Assembly (NCBI GenBank): GCA_037178855.1
Contig: JASJZC010000002.1
Span: forward strand, 6,088,501-6,152,500
Reading direction: 5' to 3'
Length of the DNA: 64,000 nt
Source of the DNA: Oscheius sp. JU75
Taxonomy: Eukaryota; Nematoda; Chromadorea; Rhabditida; Rhabditidae
How positions within the stretch are numbered: position 1 is the first letter of the stretch; every line of letters starts with the position of its first letter. Shown piece by piece: positions 1 to 11,514 of the stretch. Both the position numbers and the translations under genes were made by a program. The notes beneath the pieces are model-generated. The model did not search any database and had not been told where the DNA came from. It worked only from the letters and a program-made list of their open reading frames with translations.

Positions 1-555
1 GACGGCACCCCCACACCTTTCTGAAGTCTTTTGTTCTTTTTTTCTTGTTTTCCATTGAACTATGTGGCTGCAAATAGCCTGTATCCTCTGTCCTTTCCCA
101 CCAGCTGGCCATCCAACTAATGTCTTTTGTCCATGTATTCTACCAGCTGGATATTTCCTCTGGGTTTTGAATGGCATCTCTTGGCCTAAGTCTGTCTCTC
201 TGTCTCTGTCTTACCACGTCCGATAACTACCGTCAAGTCGGTCTCCTTTTAAGTCCCGGTCATTCAGACTGCCGAAATGACCTCCACCAGCTTCTGGGTC
301 GCTTTAGAAAAGCAGACAGTCTTCTTTTCGCGTCGCCGCTCACGATCTCAAGAGAGAGATTTGTGTTTGATTTGTATTTGTTCTGCTCTCTCCGATCCAT
401 GTCATCTACGTAATTGCTGCTGCCTTTGCTTAACGATCTTTGCCGCAACTTTACTTGTCGTATCTCCCGCTGCGCACTCCTAGCGTCCCAAGAGGCCTTT
501 CTTGCGCAACTTGTGTGGCCATTTAGTGTGTGCTTACGAGTCGTCTTACAGGCTA
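1..555. other. Upstream region, no gene seen
   Basis: T/C-rich sequence leads up to the first gene. Short open frames on both strands show no domain, codon pattern or splice context that supports a gene. A TTACAG acceptor at about 546-551 lies just before the first ATG and may be a trans-splice site. Confidence 0.5.
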
Positions 556-3302
556 ATGGCTACCAAAAACCCGGGTTTCTTCTCGAAACTCTTTTCGCGG
601 AAGAAGAGCAACAAGGAGAATGAACTTCCCGAATCGGTACGTTTTTTATATCAATCCAGTTCAAAACTATTTCAGCATCAGGAACAATTCTACAGAACAC
701 AGTCAGTCAGAGGAACACGCCGTCCTCATAGGACATCCCATTTTGAAGAGGGCTACTCCCCGGAATATCCGAACCCATACCATGGAAACGTCAAGCCGAG
801 GAAGCATCCCAGAGGTCCACAGAGTTGTCCAGGAGGGTGAGTACTAGCTGTCGGTCTTGGTGGAAGAGTCGATTCGAGAGTCTTTCCCCTGAACTGCGAT
901 TGTCTGGAGAGAGTACCAATGATTATCTTGTATGCAACTTATCATTTCTTTATTGTGTCTTCTTGGCTAGCCCAGAGGCATTTGGGCAGCTTGTTTGGAG
1001 TAGTCTTGGTTCAATCTCAGATTACGCGTTATAAGATACGACCTGCTCATAAAAGAACAGTTTCGAGCCCACAATGTTTGAAATAGCCTTACAGAGATAA
1101 TTATCGTAAATCAGACCGAAAAGTTTGTTTCATTACAGGATTCTAAAACAGTGACGGTGCACCAGTATGATTAAGATCTGACGCAGTTCCTTTTGATTGC
1201 GCGCTTGCAAAACATATCGGAGCTGTTTGCACTTATTTCTGATTGGTACTCTCACAAGAGAAAACCATCTTGTAGTAAGCGATAGTGAAAGACACCTTCA
1301 GGAAATTCATAACAGTAACTTGAATTTTCAGAGTAAGAGATGAGTCCTACCACGATGAGCAACACTATGAAGAGAGCCGCAGTCAGTACGGAAGAGCACA
1401 TCCGCGACATGAAAAGTTCAGAAGGTAGAATTCACTTTAGAAATAACTAAAACCTAGCTTTAGGTCAGCCCGAGATACATCAGAATACGGGAGTGGTGAT
1501 CCTTCTCCGATCACGATGAGCAGTCGTCATCATTACAACACAAGTCTCATCGACGACTCGGAGACGGAAGACTACAGGGGAGAGTCAAGGGTCTCAAAAT
1601 ATGTGAGTTAATCTATTGTTTCGAGAAAAACACATTTAGCAGAACGATCTCGAGAAGCAGTGTGAGCTGTGGAGGGAGAAGTGCGAACATGCTAACTTTC
1701 GCAAAGACTATTACAAAGCCGGTCTGAGGAAAATGAAGGACAAGAAAGACCAGATTGAAGATGTGAGTTTCACATATTGGTAGGCAAAGAGAAAGAGAGA
1801 CATAGATATAGACAATCACTAGTTGTGAAACAAATCAATCCAATCCAGGCCTTCAATGACCGCATGACAACTCTCAAGGCTGAAAACGAGAGACTTCGTC
1901 AACAACTGGGAGTCGCTAGGGCTGAGCTCAGTCGTTATCAACAGCAACACCAACAGCAATACAACAGCTTCGGTCTTCAGGTTTGCCTATTCCTTTACTG
2001 GTTTCAATTGTAACTGCTTTTAGAATTCCTTCTTCCAACCCCCACCCCCTACCCAGCAAATGTTCCCGTCTGCTGGATATGCCAACTTCCTTACTCCAAG
2101 AGCATCAGTTCCTACTCATCATGCTCCAATGCCTGGATCGAATCTCACGGCCGGAACCAGTTCGACTCTAGAGTCGACGCTGGCTGGAGCTGGAGAGGCA
2201 TTGGCTCAGCCATCTGACATGTCTTTCCAGCCACAGTTTGACTCTTCATTCAGTGCAAAATCGTTTGCTGATGAGGATGTGAGTTAGAGACAGATAAATA
2301 GTTAGATACGGAGACAGGGAGATAGACACAGTAGCTCAACTAGTAGGTACAGAAGAGTTTGCAAGAGCAAGGATAACCCACTAGCATGCGAAGAAAGTGA
2401 AACTGACCTCCACTTCCATCCAAAACTTGCATTCGCACTCTTGAAAATCGAGGTTTAGGGAGAATTTTGAGGTGTTTCCAAAAAGCTAACAGCGCAGTTT
2501 TGTAACTTTTGATGAGTAACTTTACCAGCCAAGACCCGAATCCCCAGAGTTTTTCTTTCTCCGAGTTATGAACCTTTCAAAAACCGAATTTCGTCAACTT
2601 TGAGCATTGGACTGCCCTAGCCCAACTGAATTGAAAGAACGGACGACGTAGTCGTAAAGAACTCCATCAGGGCCTTTAAATGCTATCCAGATCTTAATGG
2701 TTTCAATAGAAAACTTTCGAGGAACGAGCCTCCCAAAGTTAGTGGGCTCGCGCGCGCCTGCATTGAAAGAGGAGTAACATGGGTCGAAAAATGAACTTTT
2801 TCCATTGTGGCTCAAAACATACGACCCCGAGAAGTTGCGCGTGACAAAAATTACTGACCAATACTTTCGCCTTCCGACTGTTTAGCGGCTTCTACCAAGC
2901 ACAAATAGGTTTAATTGACAGAGACAGGAGTAGATATGTTGATAGGCACAGATTTGGGAGGGTCACAGGGTGATAGATGCACAGAGACAGGGGGGACAGA
3001 GAAGACCAATTTATGCTTTCAGGAAGAAAACGTCAAGAACTTTTCCAATTTCACCTTCGACGAGAAACTCGAAGCTCCCAGAGCCAATGTCAGCACGTCG
3101 AGTTTGGGAATAAATCCACAGCGCGAGATTCGCCTCGTGCGACAGGTAAATTTTTGTCAATTTCAATATACTTTCACCTTTTCAGAGCGACGAATCTCAC
3201 GCCAGCAGCAGCACAGTCGTGGCTGATGAGATGTATTCACCGTCGAAAAGCGGCAGCGAATCGACTCTCAGAAGAACAGCCAGCGATGGAATTCTCAACT
3301 AG
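556..3302 (+). CDS. Coiled-coil protein of unknown function
   Basis: Nine exons join in phase: 556-636, 676-836, 1332-1424, 1464-1602, 1640-1762, 1849-1980, 2024-2278, 3023-3145, 3186-3302, giving 407 residues. The N-terminus is basic (FFSKLFSRKKS), followed by a His/Arg/Glu-rich low-complexity stretch. Exons 5-6 encode a charged helix beginning NDLEKQCELWREKCEHANF and continuing with heptad-like Leu/Ala spacing into a Gln run, so a coiled coil is likely. Exon 7 is Pro/Ser/Thr-rich, and the C-terminus ends LRRTASDGILN, a good basophilic kinase site. No enzyme motif or signal peptide is visible, so it is probably cytoplasmic. The ATG follows a TTACAG acceptor by four bases, consistent with trans-splicing. 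Intron 7 is unusually long (744 bp). I do not recognise the family; a scaffold or cytoskeletal role is only a guess. Confidence 0.8.
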
Positions 3303-4471
3303 GCATCAATTTTCTGCTATCTATTTCTTCTTTTTTTGTGTCTCATCGCTTTTTGAATGAACTGTTTGGTATAAGCGTTTTGAAAAAGGGACACCGATAG
3401 TGACAGTCCGTGTCTTTCTCTACAAGTTGTTGTTCCAAAAGGGCTACCAAACCATGACCAATCACTGCAATAGTTTTTTCCCACTCTCGAACCAGTCCAA
3501 TTTGTGTCCAAAAGGACATGAAGGGGTGGCACGATACGGTAATTGACACCTCTGCCTCTCATTGTCTTCGGCCTAAACACACATATGTGACCAGGACCAA
3601 ACTTTTGTCCTCCAATAGACAGGCGTGGTCCAGGTATCATCAAATTATGCCCTTTTCCACTTGGTTGACCGGAGGAGCGTGCCGTTTCTGACCCTTTTTA
3701 AGGCGTTGAAGATCACTTACAAATCGGGCTACTCTCCATCGTTTTTGGGTGGTCTCCAAGGGGAATTGACATCATGATTCAATCAGAATTCTGCAAAATC
3801 TGTGCTTCTTGCCTCCAACTCCCACAGCCTACAGATCTATTTGCTCGGGTGTCGCTTTCGTCCCATAATCCGCCTTGTCTCGCCGACATGTCGGTATTTC
3901 CCGGTCTCCCCCTTCCTTCACCCTCGGCCCTTACACATGCCAATTAGAATAGAATTATCTGTCGAATTCGTAAAGTTAACTGGGTTTGGCTTTGGGCTCG
4001 TAACTTCCTGTTCCCTAGTTTTTGCAAAAGGTGGAGCAGATGTTTCGCGTCATATTACGGTAGGATGGCTTCCTGTCAACACGGTCCTGATCTCAAGCAG
4101 TCAATCGGGGTCCTTGATTGTGGGAAAGTCAGTCATCTTTCTCAGGTACTGATCACCAGCGTCTTCGAAGTTTCTTCCTCTATCTATGTCAATCTGTCAC
4201 TTCCCTTTTCTCGTCGCTCACAACAGGTGTTCTGTCAAAATTTACCCTTCTAGTTCTGTCAACTTGTCTCTCTTCAGTCCCTGGAAACATTTCTCCTTCA
4301 CCCTTCCCATTCCAGCCCACATGGTCCTGTCGACGTGTCCTGTTAATCTGTCAGAACTAGTCTCTTCTCCTATTCCTGTCGTCTATCCGTGTAAGACTGT
4401 ATATGTCAAACTGTCTATGCCAAAACAATTCTCATATCTCCTCTATCATTCTGTCAAAAAATCTTTTCAGA
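3303..4471. other. Intergenic, no gene seen
   Basis: About 1.2 kb between the coiled-coil gene and the nicotinic receptor. Short frames on both strands lack domain signatures. The second half is rich in CTGTC-type pyrimidine repeats. It ends in a TTTTCAG acceptor at 4464-4470, one base before the receptor ATG. Confidence 0.5.
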
Positions 4472-7068
4472 ATGATTCTACGAATACTCCCCATACTTAT
4501 TTTCCCCTGCCTGATAGAAGGAAGTGAGGACGAGTACCGACTGATCCAAGACCTCCGCCAAAACTACGATCCAATTGAACGACCTGTCAGGAACCATGCC
4601 GATCCGATTCATGTCAACCTGAGCATCATTTTGCAACAACTCGTGGATGTCGTAGGTTTTCCATTTTACAAGGAAAGGTTAAGTGTTCAGGACGAAAAGA
4701 ATCAAATCCTTACCCTGGTTGTCTGGACACAGTCAACCTGGAAAGACTACAAAATGCAATGGGATCCTCAAGAGTACGGGAACATTACGAGTATCCAGCT
4801 TCCGAATAACTTTCTATGGAAACCTGATATTCTTCTTTTCAATAGGTTAGCATGCAAAGGCACGTAAAAACTGGCGTTTCAGTGCTGACGAGCACTTCGA
4901 TGCCTCCTTTCCTGTCAACTTCGTGGTCCAACATACAGGAGATATTCTTTTAGCTCCACCTGGGATAGTCAAGATCAGCTGTGAACTGAATATGACATGG
5001 TTCCCTTTCGATGAACAGCTCTGTCATTTAAAGGTAGGTCCTTCTCTCTGTCTCTCTAGTACTGTCAGTAGTCACTGAGTGTGAGATTTCAGTATGGCTC
5101 CTGGACCTACAACGGTGTCAAGCTAGACCTTCACATTCACGATTCTTCGGCCAAAGATGAAAATAATCAAATGGATCTGTCCTACTATATTGAAAACGGA
5201 GAGTTTGAGCTCTTATGTAAGTTATACCCTATTCTGCAGTAACGTTCTTTCAGCTACCCCTGCTAAACGGAAAGAGTCTGTCTTCAATGAGGTCAAATAC
5301 GTCGAGCTGTACTACTACATGCATCTCAAGAGAAAGACGCTCTACTACGGTCTGAACTGGATCATTCCGTCCATTTTGATCTCACTGAGCAACGTCATGG
5401 GATTCACGATGCCGCCGGAATGTGGGGAGAAGATTACGCTGCGTAAGTTAAACTAGAACATTCTAACTTTCCCACTCTTCGAACAGTTTTTGACAAAGTT
5501 CTAGCGACTTACATGACTTCTGAACAAGCGTAAAACGAACTAACCTGGCTTGCGAATTGTCCGTCTTGTGCAGCGCCGGTGATTCCATTGGACGAGTGTA
5601 GCCACGTCTAGAGGCAATAAAGATGACAGTAGCCACTGTCCAACAGCCAGGGATCCTTTTCATCTGTCATCTCTTCCAGTAGCATCCAATTGACCAGCAC
5701 AAACGACGAGGAACTGCGTGTAGGTGTAGGGCACTTCAGCAAGTGGCCGCGAAAAATCAGCATCAAGCGACATTATCGACATTCGACCGACTGTAATTGC
5801 CTTTTCTCCATGGCTTTGATGTCATCGTTTTCCATCTTCGAGGGTGACAGGCAGTCTCGTCGTAGCATTTTCCACTGACTACCGGCCTGTCTCTTTCACC
5901 AGTCAGCTGTCTCCGTTTGTTTCGTCCTGTCCTCCACCTGAAAATGAGAAAACAGACAGTTATCTACCATGTTTTCTATCGGATACCCAGGAATATGTGA
6001 ACGGGGTTAGTGCAAAAGTAAGACAGATATTTTGAGAAAAGTAGAAGCACTTGTTCTGGTAGAGGCGAAAGGAGACGACACTCCAAGGCGACGACCTGGC
6101 GACTAGGGACATGATAAGACATGGCAAGTTGAGGTGGATTAGTTTTGACAGGGCTTGGTAAGTAGAGTCGAAGTAGGCGATAAACTTTGCCAGGTTTTGA
6201 CAGGCAATGTGTCCACACTTCGGATACGAACTCTTCTTTTAGAGATCACTAACCTTCTTACCGTGACCGTGTTCCTCGGAATGGTCAGTGAGGTCACCCC
6301 GCCCACGTCTGGAAGCATCCCAATCATCGCTGCCTTCTTCTCCCTTTCCATGTTGATCCTTGGCTGCTCCATCATCGCCACCATTGTTATCATCAACGTC
6401 TACTTCAGGTCCCCGAAAATGCATAAAATGTCCAAATGGGTAGGATGAATCAGATCTGCGTGGACATTTCAATTCAGACCCGCTTCATCTTTCTAGAATT
6501 CCTTCCCTGGATACTGTTGATGCAAAGACCGGGCATTGTTTTCACCAGACCGAGGACTCCAAAGTCAGACTCTCATTGTACCAGCGACGCCAGTCAGTCT
6601 GTAAGTGGACAGTGAAATTTTAAGTAACTGAGTATTTTCAGAGTCTTTCCCCCAAGATCATTGCCCGAATCGATGAGGTAAACGAGGCGCTCATTCACAA
6701 CGGTCCGGCTCATTATAAGCCCAAATTGGTCGAGGGAACAGATATTCTTTCCGTCTACACTCCGCTGGAGACTGGAATGCGTGATGTCGTCTCTATTCTG
6801 CATTCCATGAAGGTAGCCTCGGTTTTTTGACTTTGAGATTAGGATTTTTTTTTCAGGAGAAACTGGAAGAGAACGAGGCGGAAGATGAAGGACAAGCCGA
6901 CTGGCGATTCATGGCAATGGTCAGCACCCGTACTGTCTCGTCTCTACTATAAAGTTTCAGGTCATCGACCGTCTCTGTCTCTTCTTCTTCACGATTCTCA
7001 TAGCTGGAACAACACTTATGGTCTTTGTCTTCACCCCACAGTTAGCCAATTATCCCAAGTTTTGGTGA
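4472..7068 (+). CDS. Nicotinic acetylcholine receptor subunit, non-alpha type
   Basis: A Cys-loop ligand-gated channel subunit that would sit in the plasma membrane as part of a pentamer. Ten exons give 486 residues: 4472-4651, 4691-4845, 4883-5033, 5093-5216, 5254-5442, 6243-6439, 6478-6600, 6642-6812, 6857-6919, 6961-7068. A signal peptide starts at the ATG. The Cys-loop is C-x13-C around WFPFDEQ; loop A (WKPDILLFN) and loop B (GSWTYNG) are intact. The C-loop (KYVELYYYMHLKRKTLYYG) lacks the vicinal cysteines of alpha subunits. M1 has IIPSILIS. M2 keeps Glu at -1' and 20' with Leu 9' and Val 13', as in cation channels. M3, a short cytoplasmic loop and M4 follow. The M2 frame depends on joining exons 5 and 6 across an 800-bp intron. 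AATAAA is at 7109-7114. The ATG lies one base after a TTTTCAG acceptor. Confidence 0.93.
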
Positions 7069-7108
7069 CTCACCATGATCTCGTCATTTTCCGAATCTTG
7101 CCCACCCA

Positions 7109-7114
7109 AATAAA
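7109..7114 (+). terminator. Poly(A) signal of the nicotinic receptor gene
   Basis: AATAAA lies 41 bases after the receptor stop codon. A TTTCAG acceptor follows about 75 bases later, a spacing like that of nematode operon junctions. Confidence 0.7.
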
Positions 7115-7246
7115 GTCTATATTATGCTAAAGCTTACGTAGGCTGCAAGTCACGGAACTTGTCGGCTCACGAAAGGTATGAATGTTTCAGACACGAAGGA
7201 GCAGGGATGAGTCTATCCAGATTCCGCCCGTTAGTCGTGGGAGTCA

Positions 7247-8110
7247 ATGAGTCGGAACGCAGCTCTTTCTGACTTTCATTTGCCCGTCTCAGAGATGAGT
7301 ACGTTTTTACGATTTTCCTCGGTCTCTCTGTTTCTTCCTGTCTGTCTATCTATCTGTCTCTCGGTCGCTGCCTGCTCTCACACTTTTGTCCCTGTCGGTA
7401 GACCTACTTCCCCTATCTCTCTACTTGTCTCTTTGTTCCTCTCTTGTTAATCAATTTTGGTTAACCCCCAAGAACAGCCCATCTATTACAAAGTTCAAAG
7501 TCAACTGGCCTTTTTATTGACCCGTATTCTCTTTAGTTTGCGTTTGGGCTGGTGGATGCCACGGAAGTCAAAAGGCGAGTAGAAGACGAGTAAAATCGGG
7601 TAGAATAGCTCGAATAACTCCGAAACACAGTTTGACAAGTTGACCTAATATTGACCCCGCAGTAGTTAGTTATGTCGTCAGTTCTATTCGATGCTTCTAG
7701 GTTCTCTTTACTTCCTGGGTCAGGAAGTGGAGCTACCCGAAATACATTGACAACCTGTCGGTAAGTTTCCTTGTCTCTCTGTCTCTCTCTCTCTCTCTCT
7801 GTTTCCCTCTCTAGCGTTCCCATTTTCTTAGAGCTGCGCTTGATTGCCAGATTTCATGCAAGGATGGAAGCCACATTGTCTTGATGACTCGACTTCCGGA
7901 TCTTATATTTTCCAAAAAGACAGTTCCGGTCCATTACCGTAACTCTCCGTCTGAACTAGACGTTTCCCTACGTAGTCCTGTCAAAAAGATTTGTCCTCAT
8001 CGCTCAAGTAACCGAGGTACCGAGACCCAATAGCTTCTCCCCACTCCTAACACTTCCTTTCAGCTCCAAAGAACACAGAGGAGGTCTGTTCCCCCAGCAC
8101 TTTAATTTAG
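7247..8110 (+). CDS. Unrecognised small protein gene
   Basis: Exons 7701-7760, 7815-8016 and 8064-8110 keep one frame through clean GT-AG borders to TAG at 8110. The peptide includes FTSWVRKWSYPKYIDNL and a later Cys/Lys/Pro-rich tail. Two upstream exons (7247-7298 and 7537-7589) can be joined in phase to start at ATG 7247, giving 137 residues in all; these two are tentative. No domain is recognised. The gene lies 178 bases after the nicotinic receptor stop in the same direction, with an acceptor at 7184-7190, so it may be the second gene of an operon. AATAAA-type signals occur around 8228. It could also be a longer gene whose true 5' end I missed. Confidence 0.4.
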
Positions 8111-11100
8111 ATTAATTGCAACTCGCCCATGCTCTCTCTCTCCTTTGTCTCTTTAACCTTGCCGACTCTTGACTATGAATTTTTAAGAGACTTGATCTTA
8201 GACCGATTTGCAGCAAAGACATAAAAAAATAAAGAGATCGGATTTAAGGCTTCTGTAACTATAACTAACTTGTAGATCTTTCCCGTGCTTTTTGTACTTG
8301 AAACTTCCTCAAAAACTGATCAATTCAAAAAGATATGTAGCACCTTTCTGCAGTCTTTTTGTTACTCGCGATCTCTGTTTCGCGGGTCATTTGTCCTCGG
8401 GCTGTCATTTTCCAAGTATTTTGTGTTATGAATGCATTTGACAACTCCTTCTTTCTCTCTCTGCATTTTTGAGCACGCCGTCCAGACGAGATCCTTCATG
8501 CTTATTCGCGTTCTTTTTCGGATCCTCTGCTGTGAGGTAATATGAGGCCTCTTATTGTTTACGATGAGCTTCCTTATCTAAAAAGAGAGGCTCGATATTA
8601 ACTTCTGACAAGTTGTTTGCGTCTAATGTTATTGCAGAAGTCTCTGTAATCTGTGAACCTGAGCTATACCTCAAATCTGCTCAGTACCCTCCAAACTTGT
8701 GCATGTCTATCCAGAATTATCTAAATTGACCAAACTTTAACCCGAATAAAGAGCAGTCAAATACTCATTTGTTCAGTTCCTTGCGGATTGTGAGAGTAAA
8801 AGAACCTCCTTAAACTGTCACGTTATCTCTGTCAATTTGTTACTTTTCATCCTAACCCTATCAACATTTACATGTCCCCAACTACAGTCAGTCAAAGCTG
8901 GCTAGCCAGTAAAACCGACTACTTGGGATTCTACTACCAACTCTCAACACATATCCTGTGTTCATTCTTATGGGACAGGGCAGACCTGCCACACAGTAAT
9001 ACCATCCTTGTTAGCGGGACTTATACCTGTCACTGGCTCTCTATCTCCTACCGAGACCAGAATATGGCTTGAGACGTCGCAATGAATTGAGGCAGAATGA
9101 GCTGTCCCTTCCCGGTCAGTCTGGCGACAAGAAATGCGTTAAAATATTTCGATCTCGAATGGATAGACACCTGCCTTCGGTAGTGCAAGTTCAGAAGACC
9201 ATTCGGTTTCACTAGATCTCTCAGATTATCTGTTTATGAATATCCGTCTTTCCGTCTGATTGTATATGGTTGAGAAGACGAGATGATACGGGAGAGAAGT
9301 ATACTCGAACCTATCTTCAAACTTCAAATATATCGGAGAAAAACAAAATTGTAGCGGTACAGTGTTTTATTCGCAATCAAATGACTTTGAAAAACTTTAT
9401 ATGTTCAGCTTTTGCCAAGGGTAATCCAATAACTCTTTGTTTGAACTGAGGTCTGAATCAGGCAGAAACATTTCAGTCGAAGCCCCATCCTCTTTTCGGC
9501 TAACACGAGCTCAAGACAAGCTAAAACCGGGCGAGCTTTTTACACCCGTATAGAGAGCTCTTTTACTTAAAGTTTTCTCTCCCACTCCCCTCGGCTCAAT
9601 TTGTCCCTATATGGTCCCAAATGAAGTGGCTTTTGGCCATAATCCTTCCAGAAGCCTGCAGAGATTTTGTGCAAATTCGGAAGTGTTCATTCCTCGAAAG
9701 AACATGCATATTCATGTGGCCAACAGCCCACTAGCCATTACCATCTTCCGCTCTCAACCTTTATTTTTCCGACGTGAGAGTAATCCAATAACTCTCTTTG
9801 TTTGGCTAACACCATTTGGGAGGAAGATCAGCTTGCTGTGACGCGGAGTCGGCGAGGGTCTTCTCTCCAATATGTGTGATGGGATACAATTGCAACTTAT
9901 CATTCCGGCCAAAAAGGGGGTCATTTGAGTGGGCACAATTACCGTCAATGTTTTACTTTCTCAATGAGGAGCATTTCTCAGTAGAGGCATAGCTGCTCAT
10001 TTTCTTTGAAGGACTGCGCCCCGGGTTTTGAAGGTTACTTCCCATCGGAATTTCCGCCAGGGAAACACTTCCATGTCATCTCAATCCCCCGGATATTAGC
10101 CAGCGGATTTCCTTCCTGGTCTTTTGGATTTCTTGGGGCTACTTTTGTGTTTGTGCATTTAATCCCTCCAGCATGCAATTGTTACCCCGGTCAATCTCTC
10201 TGCCATCCGGTCCTGGTCTTATGGTCTGAAGAAATTCAAGTCAAACAGTTCACACGTGAACTTCAGGGCTAACTTGTGGTCTAATCACATGACAGAACTT
10301 GACAGGCCAAGTTTTGTCTCCTAGTCTGTACCAGTGTCAATTATCCTCTTGCGCGGATGAGTTTTGGCTTCGTTAGCATGATACTGTCACCTCGTTTGGA
10401 GAAAAACTTGTTCTGATCCCAGGTGACAGAACTCCTCTTTTTTCTGTTGGTTCTGTCAGTCTTTTATCTTCTTGTGCTATCTATAGTAGACCATCCCAAC
10501 CACCCATTTACATGCATTCTGAGAAACCTTTGCAAATCTTATAACTGGTTTATCATCTTATCGCTTGAGAGAAGAGGAAAAGTCTAGCTACGCAACTGCA
10601 ATTCAATTTATACCTGTCAATTCCGGTTACATTTACATACGTCAGGACAACAACCAAAGAACTATCGTAGCTCTCAAATTCAAAAGCTCTCTCTTTCCTG
10701 TTTTTTGGGCCGTGTGGGAATTAATCGCCTTGCTGACTTATTCACACAGCTTCTGACACCATTTCCTTCTGTTCGCGGAGATCGAGGGCGCATTTCCTTG
10801 ATTAGGCTCCTGGCTCCTGTGTGTTAAAAGTCACGTCCAAACATCTACCGTAGCCTTGACTACGATGCAGAGAGCTTTCGGCTGTTCTCGCGATCAGAAG
10901 AGGGTGGTGATTATCCTGAATAAACAGCAGCGGCCCTATATTTACGAGAAGAACCCACACTGACTGTCCTTCTTTAATGTTTTTTTGGTCTAGTGCGTTT
11001 AAGATTGTTTGCTGAGCAAAAAGGTGGCACTTTACAGCTTTGCGATGACTGTAAAGCTATAGTTTTTGACATTTCGTGAAACACATTGACCAACTGGCAG

Positions 11101-11514
11101 AAACACTGACATAATTTCAAGTTTTTGACAGGTTGATTTGCAACGTTCTGCCAAGTATTGACATACTGACAGAAGTAATACTACGAAGTTAAACAGGACA
11201 GGTTCATTGCAAATTTTAACAGAGGCTAAAATCAGAACATAAAAAAACGGCAGGAAAAACGGCTTTCCAAAGAGATCCTTCAGACTTTTTGAAATCTACA
11301 CTCTTTTCTGCAAATCTCATAATTTTCCCATCCAATGAGAAAGTTCACCTCGGTTTGCCTCCACAAAAAGCTCTATAGTCAAGAGTGTTGTATATTTTGA
11401 ATGATGCTCAGTTACGTGGCCTCATTTCTCCACGACATCATTTCGGATTATCTCGATTCCTTTTAAATCTCCTCTCCCTCTTTTTCTTTGTCAATCAAAA
11501 TATTCCATCAGGGT
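8111..11514. other. 3.4 kb gene-poor stretch
   Basis: No convincing exon chain, RNA gene or domain on either strand. Open frames of 60-88 codons have no splice or family support. A short direct repeat (AATCCAATAACTCT followed by TTTGTTTG-like sequence) occurs near 9423 and again near 9782. The stretch from about 10,000 to 11,250 has many CTGTCA/TGACAG words. Confidence 0.5.

Noticed and set aside
2908-2925. Spliced-leader-like word GGTTTAATT
   Set aside because: Only the first nine bases resemble SL1; the rest and an SL RNA fold are absent.
10006-10272. 88-codon plus-strand frame
   Set aside because: No splice context, domain or signal; lies in a gene-poor stretch.
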